From: Thermoleophilia bacterium
GTDB lineage: Bacteria; Actinomycetota; Thermoleophilia; Gaiellales; Gaiellaceae
DNA length: 9,366 bases
Direction of reading: 5' to 3'
NCBI GenBank assembly: GCA_014534295.1
Contig: JACVRU010000074.1
Span: forward strand, 1 to 9,366
Part shown: piece by piece, positions 5,781-9,366 of the stretch
How the letters are laid out: each line of letters starts with the position of its first letter
How positions within the stretch are numbered: position 1 is the first letter of the stretch
Program-made: the position numbers and the translations under genes
The notes under the pieces: generated by a model
Told to the model about the DNA's origin: nothing
What the model saw: the letters and a program-made list of their open reading frames with translations, nothing else
Databases searched by the model: none

Positions 5781-8667
5781 TCAGACGCTCCTGGAGCGAG
5801 CGCGCGCCCTCGTCCCCCGCGTCGGCGATCGCCTGGACGGCCGCGGCCGCGCCGGAGAGCGTCGTGATGCACGGGATCCGCGCGGTCAGCGCAGCCTCGC
5901 GGATCCGGTAGCCGTCGCCCCGGGCGCCCGAGCCCTGCGGAGTGTTGATCACGAGGTCGCAGCGGCCGGTGCGGATCCGGTCGACGATCGCGGCGCCCTT
6001 CTCGACGTGGCCGACTGCGATGCCGGCGGTAGCCAGCTGGCGCGCCGTGCCCGAGGTGGCCAGCAGCTCGAAGCCGAGCCCGGCGAGCGCGAGGGCGACG
6101 GGGACGATCGCGGGCTTGTCGGCGTCCCGGACCGAGAGGAAGGCCGTCCCGGCGGTCGGCAGCGGTCTCCCCGCGGCGCGTTCGGCCTTGGCGAAGGCGG
6201 TCGGGAAGTCGGCGGCGGTCGCCATCACCTCGCCGGTCGAGCGCATCTCCGGCCCGAGGACGGGGTCGGACCCGGGGAAGCGCCCGAACGGGAACACGGC
6301 CGCCTTCACGGAGGCATGTCCCGGGGACTGTCCCCCGGACAGGTCCAGGTCGGCCAGGCGGGCGCCGGCCATCAGGCGGCAGGCGGCGTCCACGAGGTTG
6401 AGACCGATCGCCTTGCTGGCGAACGGCACCGTCCGCGAGGCGCGCGGGTTCGCCTCGAGGACGTAGACCCCGTCGTCGGCGACGGCGAGCTGCACGTTGA
6501 CGAGCCCGACGACGCCGAGCGCGGGGGCGATCCGCCGCACGGCCTCCGCGGCCTCGGCCCCGCGCGCGGGGGGCAGCGACACGGGCGGGAGCACGCAGGA
6601 CGAGTCGCCGGAGTGGACGCCGGCCTCCTCGACGTGCTGCATGATCGCCGCGACGTGGGTCTCCTGCCCGTCGCAGAGGGCGTCGACGTCGAGCTCCACG
6701 GCGTGGTCGACGAACCGGTCGAGGAGGACAGGCCCCACCGTCTCCGCGAGCGCGGCCGCGACGTGCCCGTCCTCGTAGCAGACGCGCATCGCGCGGCCGC
6801 CGAGGACGTAGGAGGGCCGCGCGAGCACCGGGTAGCCGATCCGGCGCGCGACCGCAACCGCCTCGGCTGCGGTCTCGGCGATCCCCCACTCAGGCACGCG
6901 CACGCCAAGCCCGTCTGTCAGCCGCGCGAATGCTTCCCGGTCCTCGGCGAGGTCGATGGCTGCGAAGGGGGTGCCCATGATCGGGTGGCCGGCCTGCTCG
7001 ATCGCGCGCGCGAGCTTGAGGGGCGTCTGGCCGCCGAACTGGATCACGACCCCGTCGGCTTGTTCGCGCTCGAGCACAGCGAGCACGTGCTCCTCGAGCA
7101 GCGGCTCGAAGTAGAGGCGGTCGCTGGTGTCGTAGTCGGTCGAGACCGTCTCCGGGTTGCAGTTGACCATCACCGCCTCGTAGCCGAGCGCTCGGAAGCT
7201 CTGCGCTGCGTGGACGCAGCAGTAGTCGAACTCGATCCCCTGCCCGATCCGGTTCGGCCCCGAGCCGAGGATCACGACCCGCGGCGTATCGCCGGTCGGC
7301 GGGGCTTCGTCCTGCTCGCCCCGGGTCGAGTAGAAGTAGTTCGAGCGCGCTTCGACCTCGCCCGCGACCGAATCGACGCGGCGGAAGACGAGCGGACCGT
7401 CCGGCTCCTCGAGCGCCGCCAGCTCGCGCGCGAACCACGGGTGCAGCCCCTCGGGGTGGAAGTGCGGCTCTCCTTCGAGCCCGGCGCGCGCCTTCCGGTA
7501 GGCCTCCCGGAACGTCCGCCCGATGCCCATCGACTCGCCGACCGATTTCATCTGGGTGCCGAGCGTGGGGTCGGCGCCGGGGAACTTCTCGAAGGCGAAG
7601 CGCGGGAACTTGACGACCACGTAGTCGAGGGTCGGCTCGAAGCTCGCCGGCGTGGTGCCGGTCAGGTCGTTGGGAATCTCGTCGAGCGTGTAGCCGACGG
7701 CGAGCTTGGCCGCGACCCGCGCGATCGGGAACCCCGTCGCCTTGGACGCGAGCGCCGAGGAGCGCGAAACGCGCGGGTTCAGCTCGATCACCCGCAGTTC
7801 GCCCGTCTCGCGCGAGCGGGCGAACTGGATGTTCGAGCCGCCGCACTCCACCCCCACGGCGCGGACGACCGCGATCGCCGCGTCGCGCAGCTGCTGGTAC
7901 TCCTCGTCCGCCAGCGTCATCTGCGGCGCGACCGTGACCGAGTCGCCCGTGTGGACCCCCATCGGGTCGAGGTTCTCGATCGAGCAGACGACGACCACGT
8001 TGTCCACCCGGTCGCGGACCACCTCCAGCTCGAACTCGTCCCAGCCGCGCACCGACTCCTCCACCAACACCTGCCCGATCGGGCTCTCCTGCAGCCCCCG
8101 CTCCACCCGGGCGCGCAGCTCCACCGCCGTCGCCGCAAAGCCGCCGCCGTGCCCGCCCAGCGTGAACGCCGGCCGCACCACCGCCGGCAGCGCCACGCCC
8201 TCCAGCTGAGCCAGCGAGGTAACGATTCGCGACTCCGGCACCTGCAAGCCGACGCCGCGGACCGCCTCCCGGAACAGCTCCCGATCCTCCGCCCGCCGGA
8301 TCACCTCCACCGGCGCCCCGATCAGCTCCACCCCGAGGGCGTCGAGCACGCCCGCCTCCGCGAGCTCGACCGCCAGATTGAGCGCCGTCTGCCCGCCCAG
8401 CGTCGGCAGCAACGCCCCCGGCCGCTCCCGGTCCAACACCGAGCTCACACCCTCCAGGTCGAGCGGCTCCAAATAGGTCGCATCCGCAAAGCCCGGGTCG
8501 GTCATGATCGTCGCCGGATTGGAGTTCACGACCACCGTCCGGAACCCGTCCTCGCGCAGCACCTTCAACGCCTGACAGCCGGCGTAGTCGAACTCGCACG
8601 CCTGCCCGATCACGATCGGCCCCGAACCGATCACGCAGATCGAATGCAGGTCGCTACGCCGCGGCAC
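5773..8667 (-). CDS. carB: Carbamoyl phosphate synthase large chain, reduced oligomerisation domain
   Basis: This 964-residue chain makes carbamoyl phosphate from bicarbonate, 2 ATP and ammonia delivered by CarA. The first ATP-grasp half includes VIGSGPIVIGQACEFDYAG at 12-30, RPAFTLGGHGGG at 165-176, and ELNPRVSRSSALASKATG at 295-312. The second half restarts at about 466 with LGSGPNRIGQGIEFDYCC, then VMVNCNPETVSTDYDTSDRL, RPSYVLGGRAM and EANPRASRTVPFASKA. The C-terminal MGS-like allosteric domain (about 845-964) holds ATSGTA and LVINTPQG. E. coli CarB has 1073 residues. Most of the shortfall is in the central oligomerisation domain, where only about 36 residues link GRTFREAYRKARAGLE to RRVDSVAGE. 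All active-site blocks I can recognise are intact and there is no frameshift. The start is GTG 8667 (VPRRSDLHSICVIG), 14 bp inside carA; the open frame extending further upstream is the carA shadow. Confidence 0.96.
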   Translation of the reverse strand: MPRRSDLHSICVIGSGPIVIGQACEFDYAGCQALKVLREDGFRTVVVNSNPATIMTDPGFADATYLEPLDLEGVSSVLDRERPGALLPTLGGQTALNLAVELAEAGVLDALGVELIGAPVEVIRRAEDRELFREAVRGVGLQVPESRIVTSLAQLEGVALPAVVRPAFTLGGHGGGFAATAVELRARVERGLQESPIGQVLVEESVRGWDEFELEVVRDRVDNVVVVCSIENLDPMGVHTGDSVTVAPQMTLADEEYQQLRDAAIAVVRAVGVECGGSNIQFARSRETGELRVIELNPRVSRSSALASKATGFPIARVAAKLAVGYTLDEIPNDLTGTTPASFEPTLDYVVVKFPRFAFEKFPGADPTLGTQMKSVGESMGIGRTFREAYRKARAGLEGEPHFHPEGLHPWFARELAALEEPDGPLVFRRVDSVAGEVEARSNYFYSTRGEQDEAPPTGDTPRVVILGSGPNRIGQGIEFDYCCVHAAQSFRALGYEAVMVNCNPETVSTDYDTSDRLYFEPLLEEHVLAVLEREQADGVVIQFGGQTPLKLARAIEQAGHPIMGTPFAAIDLAEDREAFARLTDGLGVRVPEWGIAETAAEAVAVARRIGYPVLARPSYVLGGRAMRVCYEDGHVAAALAETVGPVLLDRFVDHAVELDVDALCDGQETHVAAIMQHVEEAGVHSGDSSCVLPPVSLPPARGAEAAEAVRRIAPALGVVGLVNVQLAVADDGVYVLEANPRASRTVPFASKAIGLNLVDAACRLMAGARLADLDLSGGQSPGHASVKAAVFPFGRFPGSDPVLGPEMRSTGEVMATAADFPTAFAKAERAAGRPLPTAGTAFLSVRDADKPAIVPVALALAGLGFELLATSGTARQLATAGIAVGHVEKGAAIVDRIRTGRCDLVINTPQGSGARGDGYRIREAALTARIPCITTLSGAAAAVQAIADAGDEGARSLQERLSA
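5788..5792 (-). promoter_or_regulatory. Ribosome binding site of pyrK
   Basis: AGGAG on the minus strand lies 7 nt before the GTG at 5780, inside the last codons of carB. It supports the GTG as the real pyrK start and allows reinitiation by ribosomes finishing carB. Confidence 0.65.
6317..6341. repeat. 25-nt near-perfect inverted repeat inside carB
   Basis: The arms are TGTCC-C-GGGGA (6317-6327) and TCCCC-C-GGACA (6331-6341) around the loop CTG, pairing at 10 of 11 positions with a single C-C mismatch. Each half is itself a small palindrome (GTCCCGGGGAC and GTCCCCCGGAC). It codes for the SGGQSPGH part of a loop that varies between CarB proteins, just before ASVKAAVFPF. It resembles a REP-type hairpin; that identity is a guess. 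Confidence 0.55.
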
Positions 8668-9366
8668 GCAACCCCTCCACCCAGCCGGCCAGGAGCGGCC
8701 GCGCGTCGTGCGGCCCCGGCCCCGCCTCCGGATGGAACTGCACCGACCACGCCCGCTCCCCCGGAAACGCCAACCCCTCCACCGTCCCGTCATATAGCGA
8801 CACGTGGCTCGCCTCCACCGCCTCCGAGGCCTCGACCGCGAAGCCGTGGTTCTGGCTGGTGACGAGGACGCGGCCGGTGACGCGGTCGAGCACCGGATGA
8901 TTCGAGCCCCGATGCCCGAACGGCAACTTGAACGTCCGATACCCCGCCGCCGACGCCAGCAACTGATGCCCCAGGCAAATACCCAGCACCGGCACCCGTC
9001 CCAGCAGCTCGCGCACGGTCGCCTGCTCCCGCTCGAGCGGCTCCGGATCACCCGGGCCGTTCGACAACACCACGCCCTCATGTCCGGCGAGCGTGTCCGC
9101 GTCCACATCATGCGGATAGACGGTCACCTGCGCGCCGACGGCCGCGATTTGCCGCAGAATCGAACGCTTGCAGCCGTAATCCACGACCGCGACCCGCACG
9201 TCGCCCTCGGCCGAGTGGACGTAGGGCTCGCGCGCGGAAACGCGCGACACGAGCGCACGTCCCGCCATCCCCGGCTGCGCCCGCACCGCCGCCACCGCCT
9301 CCCCCTCCGGCGAGTCACCCGCCATCACGACCGCCCGCATCGCCCCACCCTCCCGCAGCGCTAGCA
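8654..9366 (-). CDS. carA: Carbamoyl phosphate synthase small chain, 5' end outside window
   Basis: The visible 236 codons cover the linker and the whole class I glutamine amidotransferase domain of CarA, which splits glutamine and passes ammonia to CarB. Motifs seen, numbered from the internal Met at 9340: VLSNGPGDPEP at 91-101, the nucleophile elbow GICLGHQ with Cys122, KLPFGHRGSNHPV, TSQNHGFAV, and the catalytic His203 and Glu205 in FHPEAGPGPHD. CarA is normally about 370-380 residues. The N-terminal CPSase small-chain domain of about 140 residues is beyond the right edge. The internal ATG at 9340 is not the start, because the frame stays open to the edge and reads LALREGGAMRAVV, the usual CarA linker. 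The stop overlaps carB by 14 bp. TTG leucine codons and T-ending codons are more frequent here than in the genes to the left. Confidence 0.95.
   Translation of the reverse strand, partial: LALREGGAMRAVVMAGDSPEGEAVAAVRAQPGMAGRALVSRVSAREPYVHSAEGDVRVAVVDYGCKRSILRQIAAVGAQVTVYPHDVDADTLAGHEGVVLSNGPGDPEPLEREQATVRELLGRVPVLGICLGHQLLASAAGYRTFKLPFGHRGSNHPVLDRVTGRVLVTSQNHGFAVEASEAVEASHVSLYDGTVEGLAFPGERAWSVQFHPEAGPGPHDARPLLAGWVEGLRAAA
8672..8678 (-). promoter_or_regulatory. Ribosome binding site of carB
   Basis: GGAGGGG on the minus strand, inside the last codons of carA, ends 4 nt before the GTG at 8667; its GGAGG core is 6 nt away. It settles GTG 8667 as the carB start. Confidence 0.75.

Noticed and set aside
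6890..8599. A 569-codon minus-strand frame inside carB
   Set aside because: It is the shifted reading of carB, low in complexity and rich in Gly/Arg/Ala; the carB frame carries all the conserved motifs.
5395..8862. A 1155-codon open frame on the plus strand opposite carB, pyrK and the end of carA
   Set aside because: The composition is dominated by Arg, Ala, Gly, Pro and His with no domain pattern, and the opposite strand encodes clear CarB and PyrK. Long stop-free antisense frames are expected at this GC content because TTA, CTA and TCA codons are rare.
8668..9111. An N-terminal extension of CarB by 148 codons
   Set aside because: This part overlaps the well-conserved carA frame and is Arg/Ser-rich nonsense; GTG 8667 has a strong ribosome site and gives the normal CarB N-terminus.
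8654..9340. carA as a complete, short, stand-alone amidotransferase starting at ATG 9340
   Set aside because: The frame remains open to the window edge with the typical LREGGAMRAV linker, so the gene simply continues beyond the window.
1..9366. CRISPR arrays, tRNA or rRNA genes, insertion sequences, defence or toxin-antitoxin genes
   Set aside because: No regularly spaced repeats, cloverleaf-like sequences, transposase motifs or small paired genes were seen; the space is filled by housekeeping genes.

Overview
This window is about 9.4 kb of very GC-rich bacterial chromosome. It carries ten recognisable genes, all on the minus strand and packed almost end to end. In transcription order (right to left) they are carA (5' end outside the window), carB, pyrK, pyrD, mihF, gmk, rpoZ, coaBC, a MoxR-type AAA+ ATPase, and a DUF58 protein (3' end outside the window). 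The actinobacterial integration host factor mihF points to Actinobacteriota. The NAD-linked class 1B dihydroorotate dehydrogenase pair (pyrK + pyrD), rather than the class 2 enzyme of Streptomyces and Mycobacterium, suggests a deep-branching lineage such as Thermoleophilia or Rubrobacteria. That placement is inference.

Right part (about 4.25-9.37 kb): de novo pyrimidine synthesis. CarA and CarB make carbamoyl phosphate; PyrD and PyrK oxidise dihydroorotate to orotate. The four reading frames overlap by 14, 8 and 11 bp, and carB, pyrK and pyrD all start with GTG. CarB is unusual in lacking about 90 residues of the central oligomerisation domain. It also contains a 25-nt near-perfect inverted repeat in a variable loop.

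Middle part (about 3.08-4.25 kb): mihF, gmk and rpoZ, a conserved actinobacterial group (nucleoid protein, GMP kinase, RNA polymerase omega). A sigma70-like promoter lies in the 38-bp gap after pyrD, with its -35 box on the pyrD stop codon. Just upstream, inside the pyrD tail, is an AT-richer stretch with a 7-nt direct repeat spaced exactly 21 bp. mihF therefore looks able to start a new transcript.

Left part (1-3.02 kb): coaBC (coenzyme A synthesis) follows rpoZ after an 88-bp gap. It then overlaps the MoxR ATPase gene by 20 bp, and that gene touches the DUF58 gene (TAGTG junction). The CoaC half of CoaBC departs from the E. coli active-site motifs at two positions.

Seven of the nine gene junctions overlap, so translational coupling is probably widespread. 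There is no gene-free stretch longer than 88 bp. I see no RNA genes, insertion sequences, CRISPR arrays or defence genes. I did not find a clearly new multi-gene system. The best leads are the reduced CarB, the hairpin in carB, and the mihF control region.
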